From: Durusdinium trenchii
Taxonomy: Eukaryota; Sar; Dinophyceae; Suessiales; Symbiodiniaceae
Assembly: GCA_963970005.1 (NCBI GenBank)
Contig: CAXAMN010021363.1
Span: 342,377-406,376 of the forward strand
Direction: 5' to 3'
DNA length: 64,000 bases
Every line of letters begins with the position of its first letter. The first letter of the stretch is position 1. The notes under the pieces are model-generated. The model worked only from the letters and a program-made list of their open reading frames with translations, was not told the DNA's origin and ran no database searches. The position numbers and the translations under genes were made by a program. Shown here in pieces: positions 23,959 through 36,200 of the stretch.

Positions 23959-24989
23959 GCTGCAACTCCTTGGCTTTACCAGATCGATGACGTATCGTTA
24001 ATTGATTTGGTTGCGGCACCGTCCGCTACCTGATTTTCCGTCGGTACCGTTCGGCGGTTGAGAACGGCTCCGTACTGTCGGGCTGTACGCCCTGTTGTTT
24101 CTGTATTTATTTTCCTTTCTTCGCCTTTGGTTCTTCCCTGTGGTTCTGTTTCTTTCCCTGAAATTTGTTCTTTTGGTTATAACCTCCTAGAGCGGTTTAT
24201 GTTGTATATATACGCTGAACAATTTTGGCCACCGGGTTTGCCCTACATAACCACCAAGGAGCCGGACCAGGCTAACGCTTTCCTTGGTTGGGTATTACAG
24301 CATCCTAGTGATAGATTTTGAACCTGGGGCGATGGGATTTCATGCCCCGAGAACGCTCCCCCTCCAGATTATTTGGAAATATATGCATGTATTTTTCAAG
24401 AATTCTAATTATCCTGTTGGATGGAAATTTATTATTTACAATAATATATTCCATTCTAATCTTTTATATATGGATTTGAAACGGGGGATTGATGCCATCC
24501 TTATTTTATTCCGCGACCCTCGAAAGATCCTGAATATGCATACCATTTTCATCGATCGTATAAATACGAACGCTGAAATCTACCACAAGGCTAATGCAGC
24601 TGTTGCATCCAGATATAATTACTCTTCCAAATTAGTTTGATATATCGAAATATATTTGCATTACAAAAATAATATTAATTAAATATATTGTTATTTTTTA
24701 CAAATTGAATATGTATTTATTCTTATTTTATCATTTTGTAATTAATCATTATGCAATTTCATTATATTATTTCTATATATTCATTTATTATCAAATACAT
24801 ATTCAATCGAAAATATATAAATATTTCAATTCATTTAATTCCCTTATTGTTATTTTTTTATATTTTACAAGTAAAAAATAATTTATATTTTATATTAATT
24901 ATATATTATTATTCAATTATATGATCGTCCAAAATTAAATATTTATATTTGAGGCCAGAGGGGGTGAACGAAAACTAGCCGCCCTTCCG

Positions 24990-25272
24990 GTGGTCTACTG
25001 CTGCTGCCGCTGCTGCGCTAGACGTTGCTGCGCTGGGTGCTCTGCAGGCGCCGGGTTGTCTGTTGCTGCTGGGTGGTCTGCTTCTGCTGCGGTTACTGCT
25101 GCCGCAGCGTTGGGTATGCAGCTGCTGCCGCCGCCGCCGCCACCGCTGGGTGATCTATTACTGCTGCGCTAGGCTGCGCTAGGCGCTACAAATGCTTAGT
25201 GTAATACAGTTGCGTAGTGGTCCCGCTCACCACGCGCAAGGAGGAGTCGAACCGCGAGCGGGGGGGGGGGGG
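24990..25272. repeat. CTG/GCC triplet block followed by a G run
   Basis: CTGCTGCTGCCGCTGCTGCG-type units run to about 25195, ending with GCTGCGCTAGG repeats; a run of about 12 G lies at about 25260-25272. This is a GC-rich patch inside the AT-rich island. Confidence 0.8.
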
Positions 25273-26809
25273 AAGGTGCATAAAATTAATTTAATCAATT
25301 ATTTAAGGTTTCTAAGGTGCGGCCATCCCATCACTTAACTTGCTAAAGCAAGAGCAATTCCAGCTAGCTAAAGCTAGCTTTCGTAATATATTAATTAATA
25401 TTAATTATTATTATTTAACAATTAATATATACATATAATATTCAATATCATTAACATATCAAATTAATATAAATATATATAATTTCATTAAATTTATATT
25501 ATATATATATATTAATATATTTATATATATATAATTATTTTTATATCAATCAAAATTTAAAAATATCATTATTAAATTCTATTCAATTATTTATATTTAT
25601 ATTAATTATAATGGCTTCATTAAATTATATATTCAATATAACAATATATTCGAAAAATAATATAATTATAAAATTAGACAAATAAAGATTTCTTAATCAA
25701 TAATTAAATATAATTAACAACGTAATAAATATAAATTCAATAACAAATAATCCCTAAAAATACCTTACGGAAATATAAAATACAATTCCAAAGAAAAAAA
25801 TCACGAAAACAAATTACAACAAAATGAAAACAACAAACACTAAACGTCTCTTCTTTTTCATTAAATGTACTAATTGATATTGTTATTAATATTATCTATT
25901 GGTTTCGGTCATATATCTCAAGCATTCAACATATTTGTATTGAATAGTAACATATAATAACAAGATATCCTTTCATTAAAATGAAAGGAATACAAATATT
26001 ACAAAATTTATCAATAATGCTTGGTGGAGGTGCACTAGCTCGTAATATTTGTAGTAATGAACTCCATATATTTATTCTATATACTTATCAATTCCCTAGT
26101 TTGTTCCCTCATGTTGGCCGACCCCCTCCCTCTCCTGCGCGTGCTCCCTCGCTGCATCACTACATTCTACGTAGAAATCACTACATCGGAAGCCATCACG
26201 TCACATATCGTCACATGATCTTGCATCAGTCACAAACTCATGCCTCGTTGCCATCCACCCCTCAACACTCCTGTGGCCTATTTAATACTAAAACTTCCGC
26301 CCACCGGCTCTGCCGGAGGATTGCCTTGCACTTGTATTTACATTTTTCGACTAAATAATCTATGATTGTCGGGCTCTTTGTCCCCTTTCAATGGTCTGGT
26401 GTGTCCTCCGTAAGGCCGTACCTCAAACTATTCGTTAAAAAATCAAGAGGACAGCGTGCAGAAAACGTATAAAACGTAAAATGAAGGGCCAAACCGTGGC
26501 AAGTCTGTTGAGATAGCAGCTGACGTGAAATGTAACAGCCAAAAAGGGGGTTAGTTGTTTAGGCATATATCGTGCAGAAACAATACTTTCCCAACTGCGC
26601 AAGGAATCTAATTACGTTGACTGTGTGGGGCCATGTGGGGTGTCCATTCGTATTTCGATAAGTCGCGCAGCGGCGGGGGGCTCCAACCAATCTACCCCAT
26701 ACAGTAGTGCCCATTGTGCTAGTGTAGGTTTAGTTGGTCTAGCCCGTGATCTGCGACTCCAAATTGGTGGATCGTGTGTTTCATATGCATCCAAACTCTT
26801 GTCTTTACT

Positions 26810-28796
26810 TCATCGATATCCGATCGCCATGCTCCTGTTTTTTGAGTGAAGCAACATAAAATAACTGCCATGCTGCTTCACAACTGCTTTCTTGTAGGTT
26901 TGGGTCTCAAAGGGCTCAAAGGCATCAACAATCTCCCACTTCCTTGGCATAAAGTCTCTGTACAAAAGTGAACTTGAACCGTTGTTGTCGCTGCGTGGAT
27001 GAGAAGTTGGCCCTTGATCAATCCTTGCTCTGCCCACTCTGCCCTGCGACATCCTGCAAACAAGGCACTCAGCCGAAGCACAGTGTCCTTTCTTCAGTTC
27101 TTCACCATCTTTGACACCCAAGCATTCCCCCGTACTGTGCCAAATGCGGCCATCGTCGTCGAACATGAACCTAGCATGGCATATCGGGGAATCCATTGAG
27201 TTCTCGTCAGGTGGTTCTTGTCTTCATGCTTTTCCATGCAAGAAACTCAAGAAACCATAATTATAGAGGATTGCACACGCTCCCTCAAACAATTGAATCT
27301 GAGCAGGGCCCCAGGCAGCTTGGAACATGTTCCATTTCCATGACTTGGTCGAGGAGCTGCTGAGGGGAGCTGCGCCCAGTGATATCACATAGCGCAGTCT
27401 CTGGGCCCTTGCCAGTGAGATCTGCCCAGCAATCCTGAGTGCATTGCACAAATCTCATGCAGGGTTTAGCAGCTAGTGCGCGTGTGGTACTTCAAGAAAG
27501 CATGCACTGCAAGACCATGCAAAACCTATCTCGTATACTCCAAAGTCCTCCAATAGGTTGACATTGGTTTGAAGATGGCCTTCAAACACGACCGGTGTGA
27601 GGCCACCACCCCAAATGGGTAGAGGGATCTCCTAAGAGTGACGTCCCAGCCATCCCGTGCCAAGTCACCAAAGAATTCCACTCTCGAATGCCAGAGCAGC
27701 AGGTCTCCAGTGGCTGAGCACTCACCTGGCGGTTTGGAAGGACTGGTATTGCGTCAAAACATGTATGGCCCACAAAAAGACTGGACTCTTCGTTAAGTGA
27801 AGGCTTGTTTACCTTCCCTGCTGGCTTGACGCTTGCCCAAAAGTATCAAACATATACAGTAAGAATCAATTCATGTATCTAAAACACTAGTCAAGTTCAC
27901 CCTCCGCGCAAAACTGTCCAACTGGGCAAGAACTCGGTGTCACCTCTTCCTAGCCCATTGCCCTCTCCCATGGCCTTCGCAGCCTCTGCGCGTGACATGC
28001 ATACTGCAAAGACCCACTGGCAGTCTGCCTGGGCACAATGTTTTAAAATCTTCGAAGTTTGCTGATTCTTGTAAATATGTTTTTAACTGTTGTATAAGGC
28101 ACACACGTTGCAAGAGCAGTGCCTTCAGCATGGGACAAAGGTATATATCTGCCCGAGTTCGAAGATGAATGCAGTCTTGCTGACCCCCCAACTCTCAGAC
28201 CCAAGAAACATCTGAACAAACGTCCAAACCTCTTAAACACTTCGAGCCACTACCTTCGAGCAAAAGGAGAGACGAGAAAGAAAACCTCACTACAGCTCTG
28301 ATCCGCCTGCGACCAGCGATAACTTTCAGCATCTCTTCTTCACTATGAACCCCGACACAAGAAACTGCCAATACCCAGGGTCGGTGACATCAGAGGCACC
28401 TGCTAGGCAATCGCCCACTATAGTCTTCCATGGTCGTTTTTTGCTGCACCGAGCGCCGAACCGTTTGGGGCGCGACGTGTAAACCAGTGGGCTCTGCCGG
28501 GCTGCGTGGCACCATTCAGAGCCGTGGCCCTGAGGGCATGCACTGCAACCACCGGTCCTTAAACGCAAAGATACCGTCTGGGACTAGACAAAACAAGAAT
28601 GCTACAGGAAACTTAGGAAACTAGTGGAACCATCTGGAATGCCAAGACTCACTTTGTGTCCACCACAATTTGTTTCCAAATTGGCATCGTCATCAGCCGA
28701 TTGAATCAATCGAGAAAGCGCTTCAGGCTTTGGAAACCTCAGAAGTTTGGAGAGCTCAGGGTCCACCAGCTGGCCTAGTTGCCTAGGCACATGGCA
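26810..28796 (-). CDS. Unidentified multi-exon gene; last exon has a ricin-B-like motif
   Basis: Several minus-strand frames look coding and end at plausible splice sites. 28796-28653 contains CHVPRQLGQLVDPELSK and ends at GT (GTGAGT). 27681-27526 contains VEFFGDLARDGWDVTLRRS. 27434-27285 follows CTCAG|G and contains DCWADLTGKGPETALC. 27190-26810 follows CTAG|G and runs to a stop; it contains DDDGRIWHSTGECLGV, resembling one repeat of a ricin-type beta-trefoil (W-x(n)-G-x(n)-G-x-CL-V), then KWEIVDAFEPFETQTYKK. Exon order, phases and even membership in one gene are not proven; intermediate exons near 28.5 and 28.0 kb are likely. No enzyme family recognised. It is the first gene of the - block, facing the AT-rich island. 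Confidence 0.4.
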
Positions 28797-30257
28797 CTCA
28801 AAAAACAAACATTGACAGATGCCACTTGTGAGTAGGCTACTCCCCAAATTGCAAAGGCAACATCAAATAGAAGCAATAGAACCGTGCACCTTATAGCCGC
28901 AACCCTTGTTCCTGGAACACAATCTGCTTGGGTTCCATAATGGGAGACTCAGCCAAACATCAAGAATGAGGAGGCCACCCAAATCATTTGCATCATGCGA
29001 TACTTACTAAGTGCCAATACACTACAGCTGCAGGAGGCATGTTGAAAGACGCATTTGTTTCAGCATGCGAAGCAGTGCAGCCGTTGGAAGTTCAAGCAAG
29101 AAACGCTTCTGGAATCATGTTCCCATGGTGCAGCCATGTGCCACCAGAACCTCGTTGATCAAAATGTCGGGCGGAAGTACAACACAAAAGCAGTGAAACA
29201 AACAGGCGATGCAATCCGAAGCGTTCAAACTATCATCAAAAGCAGCTGCGTTTTGTTCCATCACATCGCCGATTGAGGATCCTACAGTCGCTCAAGAGGT
29301 AGCCTCGATTCTGACGTCGCAGGCATTTGCCCGTGCTGCTACTACGAATACGAAAGACCTCAGCAAGTGCGGCTGTGACCAGCCACGTGGACATGAGCAA
29401 ACCCTGTCATCCCCGGAGATCCCGACTCCCGTGAGCAAACATCGGAAGTCGAACAAAACATGAAAACAAAAAGGAAAAAATTGGTGGTCCTGTTTATCTA
29501 AAATTCTATAATTGAGTCTGCCACCTTTTCCGGCAGCATGCCGCTTTGGAGGTAGACCTGACATGGGTCAGCCGTATCATTCTGGCCTCCATTGGCCTTC
29601 TGAATGACTGCCAACCAATTCATAGCTTCAACATGGGAATGAAAACTTCAATGGGTTAGGGCGGCTCCCGTACAAAGAAACTTGGCAGCTCCCAATCCTC
29701 TCAAAACATCTCAAAACTCCCGCGCCTTTCGAAAGCGATGCAAGAAATAAGCGAAAGGCTTGCAGCCTAATCGCTTTTTCAACTCCATAGTCTTGGACAC
29801 ATCTACATGCGGCTCGTTTCCTCAAAGCATGCCGGGTGCATGAAAAACTCACTGACTGAGATATAGGGCCTCACGCTGAGATGGCATATTGAAAGTGGGG
29901 GTGAACGTTGCACATGTGCAAATAAAGATTGAACAATTGAAAAACCTCAATTTAATACATCTGCTGAGATCTCCATTCCGATCTTGTCCTATTTCTTTCC
30001 TTCCTCCCTCCCTTCCTCAGTTGTGCCCTTTCAATGATATGCTAGACTATGCGGAGTCGAGGCAGGGCCCAAGTAGGGTGTCTGTGCTTGTGCTTTCCTT
30101 TCTGCCCTGGCTCTGATACTTGATGCATCATTTGGGTCAGTTGTGCCCATCTTACGCTCCCATGTCATAATGCTATTTGCCATCTTGTTGCGAATACCCA
30201 TATTTAGATTGTGTTGGTGTACCCAGGTGCACCCACACAGCCAAACCAAGAGGCCGC

Positions 30258-33200
30258 CACGAAATTTGGGCAGAAACTCATCCCACCATGCAGCGGCCGT
30301 GCGGGCGACATTGTCATACTTCTGGCGAATCTTGTATCTGGCAATGGTGCCTCGCACTGCGACGCCCGCAGTGCAAAGGAAAGGATGACACAGTAGCTGG
30401 CATGAAACCGGTTGAAACCTATTGCAACGGCCCCTCTTATCCCGTTGTGGTTCGATGGTTTCCTTGGCATTTGTCTCACATCAACAGGCGACCGCATCTG
30501 ATAGGCAGGCCGTGCTGCGCTTGTCCTTCTCGGTGCGCCACATGTGCGCCACTATGCTGCTCTTCGCGCGCACCACATCGCCTGTCACCCAACATTGGAG
30601 ATGTTTATATAATGTTTGACAATGATTGAATCAAACAAAAGCTTGACTAGTGCAACTGGCAAGGAATGAGCGTGGCTGGATCCAAAGAAATCTCTCTCTC
30701 TCTATATATATATAATATACTGGGTCAGCTACCCTCATTCCCTACTTTCGTTGCACTCGTCAGCTAGGAAAATCTCTCTGAATCATGTGCTGCCCAAGAA
30801 GAAGGGGTTCCACAAAATAAGTGACTTGCCAGGCTGGCCGCCACAAAGCCAGGTTCTGATGGGCTGCTCGGTATTTTCCCCACCTGTCACAAAGCAAACG
30901 CTACCACCGACACAGACTGAGTGCCATCTTTCTCTCTCTCTCTCACTTGTGTTCTTGTTAACTGGTGATGCCAAAAACGTTCAAAGGCACTGACATGCCA
31001 CGACACACTTTCAGTGTAGTGAAATCGCAGGATGCTAAAACTGCGACTGCGGCTCAGGGGGCTGGAGTAAGAAACCACGTTGGGCCAAAAATTCTGTTTA
31101 TATACCCGGTTCTTTCAAGGCAGGCCACGAGAGCAATAGCAAGCTCATGGGGTGGTCATTGCTGTAGAGATGCGGTGGGCTTCCAAGATCACTTCCCAAG
31201 ACCCCGTCTGCTGGAATCTCCAGCAGTCTCTAAGTCTCTAAGTGAAGCTCCTTCCCACATACACACAAAGGAGTTGAACAAATCAGTGCTAAGGAGCCGG
31301 AGGCTTTGTACAGATTGACTGTTTGTTTATCCAAGCAACTCTGTGCAGGCTCAAATGGCAGAAATACTGCCCGGTGCCCGCTATGGTTTCTTTCACCGAG
31401 GAGCCCCAACCATGCATGCCAGGATCAAAACCTCCTGATTCTTGCCACCAGCTGCGTGTAGTAGCAACCAACCCGCCACTGATGACGGGGGAATAAGCAG
31501 ACTCATCATCGTACCACCACCAGTCCTTAGAAACGTCAATTGTCCATGCCTGGAGCTCCACACGTTTCTTCCCTGTTGATGTTGCTCCAAGTTTCAGCAT
31601 TGAAATTGACCCAGCACTTGCCCACATATCCCCCATTGGGGATTTCATCCCAGGTATCAATGTTCAATGCGCCAATCATGGGAATGACCAGCCTCCGCGA
31701 CTTCTCCTGCAGGCCACTGCTACACAGGCTGTCCTATTCCATGACTGTGTGACTGCTGTGAGGTATATAAATTTTGTCCAATCTCACATCTCACATTTGA
31801 GAGAACATCCCCCTTGCAAAATATGCAAGTTTTACAATTGTACATCACTCTTCCCCGTCAGGGTCAGGAGATATGCGGCTCGTCAAACTGCTGACTGATG
31901 TCATCTTGTGGCCCTGGTATTTCAACTCCGGGTATGATTACATAGAAACGCCCCCTGCCGCCGCCATCTCCGCAGCCCCCCTCCCCCGTCGGAGGTTTTT
32001 GAAGTTTTTTTCGTACGGTCCCAACACCGACCCGGACGATCTGGGAGGCCTTGAGGAGTTGGATAGTCTCTTTGTACCATCCTCTTCGTGGTGCCACGTG
32101 GCAGTCCTCAGAGAGGATCCGAGACAGTTTGATGAGTCGATCCTCTCGACCGAGTCGCGGAAGACCCCCGCAAAAAAAGAGCCGAGAGGATCCGAGAGGC
32201 ATAGAAGCCGATGAACTCGCCTTTGGCTGCATCGCCGCCTGAGCTGGGTCATGTGCACCCCAAATATATATATATAAATATGGGATGACGTGGAGTCTTT
32301 CGACTACTTCCCCTACAGTACAGATTTCGGTGAGTAAGACATCTAATAGATAGTGAGTTTCCCTCAAGATCAATCAGGCAACCACTGCAGCAATTAAGAT
32401 AATTAAGCTAAGTTCATTGACGTGTGAATGAGAACTTGTGACTGCTGCGCTAACACAGCTGACAATACAATAGCAATTCGAGTCGTATACGACATGGGCC
32501 AAGTGAATCAAGATGAATCAAGTGTTTGGGCATGGGACACGCAGGGTGATTCGCAATGACTCGCATGTGGACAGGAATGCGAGCAGTGACAAAAGGCATC
32601 TCGTTGAGCGCCCTTCTGCGCCCTTGATGTTGGGATGTTGTGCGCCCTTCTGGAATCCAAAGTCCCCAAATGTCCACCATGTTCTTCGCCAAGCAATAGC
32701 CATGCAACGTTTCTCAGATGGATTGGCATGGAGTCGATCAGTCCTAATGAGTCCTACATAATAAGCCAGGTGGCGCTAGGATTTCATGCCGATCGGATGT
32801 CTTTCCACCCGTCGGCACAAGAATTTGGCCGCACATGGAAGGAAAGGTGATGATGTGAGAATCAACTTATTCAACCTTACGGTCTGACTTCTGTGTTGAC
32901 ATTGACGGCGGTGCTCATCAAGGCACACCTGAAGGCGGTGATGGCTAAAGCCTGCTACAGCACACCGGAGCGTCAGCCCGAATGACGAGGCGTCAATGAT
33001 TCCACCGAAGGATTGGCATGGATTTGCATGATATGCAACCTTGTCTGCGAGTGCCAGTGAATCAGAATGAATCGGAGAATGGATCAATTCAGCAATGGTT
33101 GGAGAAGGAATTTGGCCTTGGGCACGGGACACCACTCCTCCAAAGGTGGAAGAAACGGGTTGGAGAACCATAGACGCTGAAACAGAATGTACAGTACTGC

Positions 33201-36200
33201 CCAAACACTCAATGTGTGGAATGCTGACACGCGTTGGCTGTTCTTTGGGGTCATTGAATGCTTCATATTCCATACATGCTGCAGCATGCTGCCTATAGAA
33301 TAATGAATAATGCAAACTGAATGCAATGCAGCACATGCTGTTTGCCACGCCAGATTTGGGCGCATCGATGTCAGGTGAGACAGTTTGGCAGGCCAGGCAA
33401 CCAATCCATTGGGTGAAGGTGTACTTTTCCAAAGAATATAGCTAGAGGACTGACTTGTCAGCTCATTAAGCGGCCACCCATGCCTTACAAATGCATTTGC
33501 CAAACTTATAATGGATCCCGACCTTGTGTCGGATGGTGGCCGAGCATTGAGTGCGCGACGTATATACAGCATGCCAAAGAACATCTTGAAGCTAAAACGA
33601 ACACACATTCCATATCATTCCATCTCAAAGGGTCTTTAACTGCCGCAGGATTAAGCTGCAAAGACAGCGGAAATCCAGTTGCCGCGTGCCTCTAGCATTG
33701 CACTCTGCCTGAAGTGCTTGTAAAAGACGATGGCAAACAGTTGCATCCTCCAAGCCAGGACTGTCAGGGATTTCCCGCATGAGCAGTCCAACAATGACCG
33801 GATCCCCAAAGACAATGCCTAAATCATCCAAGGACAAGCAGCTGCAAACTCCATCCACCCCACAGCGACCGCTGCTTTGTAAGACTCGCTGAAAATGGCG
33901 CCACAATTCATCTTCGAAGCTGCGTTGCTGCTGCAAATGAACTGAATCAAGCAGTGCCATGTAGTCTATGTAAGACTCGCCTGGGTGACGAAATGTTTGG
34001 AGAAATCTGGTGGATATAGCTTCTGCAATGGTTGGATGCCCCACAGCGGTCAACACGTGCTTCAAGTCTGAAGCCGTGAAAAAGCCGTTGCCGCTCATGT
34101 CAATCTCCTTGCAGCGGCACAGAAACTCTTGCAATTCTTCTTGTCGAAACTTCTTAACCAGGATGCTGGCGGTAAAGACCTCGATCAAAGAAGTGCGGTA
34201 AAAGCGCCGCAAGTTCAACATGAATGAAGCAAACATCGAACCGGATGGTGAGTTGTCAGCTAGCCGTAGGATCCATGGATGGCTTAAAGCATCTTGAAGG
34301 GTCAAGCGATCCCAGAAAGAATGCTGCAAGCAGCCGGACACGAAGCTCTTAGCATCCTCTGAAATCTTGGACCAAAATGGTGGATCAAATGCCACCTCTC
34401 CACGATGAATCCGTGTCAGGATGGCATTGCGGGAAGGAGCAAAGAAGGGAGGATAGCCGCAAAGAAGGAGAAACGCGATGGCTCCAATGCTCCAAATATC
34501 TGCAGCTTGGTTTTTGGTAGAATAGCCACTTGAACCTGCAAGTGCCAGCCGCTGCTCTTCGACCCAGTCTGCATGTTCCACGAGCACATTGGCCAGCAGC
34601 TCTTCATCCAAAAGACTGCGATCAACTTGATCTTCCGGGAGCCATGTATTGCTGCTGACCTCAAGGTCATTCCCATTCCCAACATCTTTCTTCCGCTTGG
34701 GCTGCGGGGCGAACTCGGGCGCCAGAAAGACTAGCTTACACGTCTCAAAGAAATGCGGCAAGGAGGGATTCTGCAAGTCAGGGCCACCCACATGCTCCAC
34801 GGCATCCCAGCGATGGGCTTTGAGCTCCAAGCCAAAATCCACCAGCTTCAAGGGCGAATGAGGTGACGCGTTGAGGAATCGGAAGCTCTCGGGATTCAAG
34901 CTTCCATGATGCATGTAATTGGCATGCAAAGGTACCAAGGCTTGTAGCATATGCTTTACCAGAACAGCAGTTTCCTGCTCTGTGAAATATTGTCTCTCCA
35001 GAATGCGCTCATAAACTGAGCCCCCTGTACAAAGCTCTTGAACTAAATGAATGTTCACGTAATCCTCAAAGACTTCAAAGACCTTGGCTATAGCTTCATT
35101 GTCCGAAAGCCTCTGCATCGAGAAAATGCACGAGTGAAGTCGCTCTTGGGCAGCTGAACCAAAAGGTTTTCGGAAGCTGCACAGCTGTCGCGGGACTCGC
35201 GTCTTCCTGTTTGGCAATGCAAAAATGACTAAGCCTACCCCACACCTACAGTGACCTACAGTCAGTGTCAATTGGACATCAATGGAAAATGGTGTCCTAT
35301 AGGCATGGGACGACAATCCAAACAAAATCTTCCAACTCAACACATGGGTCCGATGGACTGCGATGAAGATCTGAGGAACTTCTTCTGGCTCCGGTGGTCG
35401 AATCTCGTAGTTGGCGGGAAGCCAGGAGGCCGCTTCCACCTGGGGTGACCCACGGCCGCTGGCGATCTGAAATGACACCTCCTCGGCAAAGTCCTCGAAG
35501 ACATCATGATCTTTCGAACCCACCACCACGTCAGCAGCTCGAGGGGCAAAGCTGCAAGGACTGTTGTCATCTGGTTGAACGACTGGAAAGGCATCGCCTA
35601 TCCAATCCGCTGATGTATCCAAGCGCTTTTGCATGCAGCATGCTCCCGCGCCCATTGAAACGCGCAAACTAAAGAGAGCTAGTAGTTAGGACAAGCCAGG
35701 GTTGGGTCCGTTGTTCCAACAAACTGCGGAGTTAACTGGATGGAATCAAGGTATATGATATACAGTAGGTACAAATAGGTACAATATATAGTAGATTAAG
35801 TACAGTAGATACCATAAAGGTGTCTATGCAAAGGGCCGAGAACCACCGTCGGGTTCAGCAATTTCAGAGTATGGGGATGCCTGAAGCATGATTGACAAAA
35901 CTGGAGCTGGAAAGCTTGAAGTTAGCACCGGGATACACAGCGTATTTTCTGACTCTCTAACTATTAATTATAGCTAGACTCGATTGCTAATTTGACCTCG
36001 AAGCTCGTGCATCTGCTTTTCTATGCTTTTCTGCTTGACTAAGCATGGGCATTCTTCTAGGCTGTCTCGGGCCAAGACCAAACCAATGAGTCTTGAGTCT
36101 TGAACTTCTCAGACCCCTAGAAGTGACGTGACCAGCTTCTGAGGTCTGGCCATAGAGGTGGGAGTCCAAAAAACGCCCCCCCTCCCTCCCCCCCTCAACT

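Larger units (their letters stand above)
21169..24094 (+). mobile_element. Tandemly duplicated 3' segment of a LINE-like element (2 x ~1.46 kb)
   Basis: Copy 1 runs from about 21169 to 22630 and copy 2 from about 22631 to 24094. Both open with CTCTGGACCCCTAACCC and close with a GTACGCCCT phrase. They are collinear and nearly identical, differing by scattered substitutions and a few small indels. Each contains the end of the RT-like region, a Cys/His-rich frame and a C-terminal 180-codon frame. The tandem arrangement could come from unequal exchange, multimeric insertion or assembly duplication. Confidence 0.8.
20000..26100. other. AT-rich island at the convergent gene-block boundary
   Basis: Base composition drops sharply: 20.2-20.8, 24.64-24.95 and 25.35-26.0 kb are almost pure A/T, unlike everything to 20 kb and from 26.1 kb. 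The middle (about 21.2-24.3 kb) is more balanced and carries retroelement remnants. Short GC-rich inserts occur at 24.96-25.33 kb (CTG/GCC repeat, then a run of about 12 G). The flanks have no coding frames. Possible readings are a decayed retroelement nest, a boundary element, or foreign/organellar DNA; I favour the first two because of the reverse-transcriptase traces. Confidence 0.75.

Noticed and set aside
20200-26000. Organelle genome insertion
   Set aside because: AT content alone suggested it, but no organellar protein, rRNA or tRNA is readable, while RT motifs are present.
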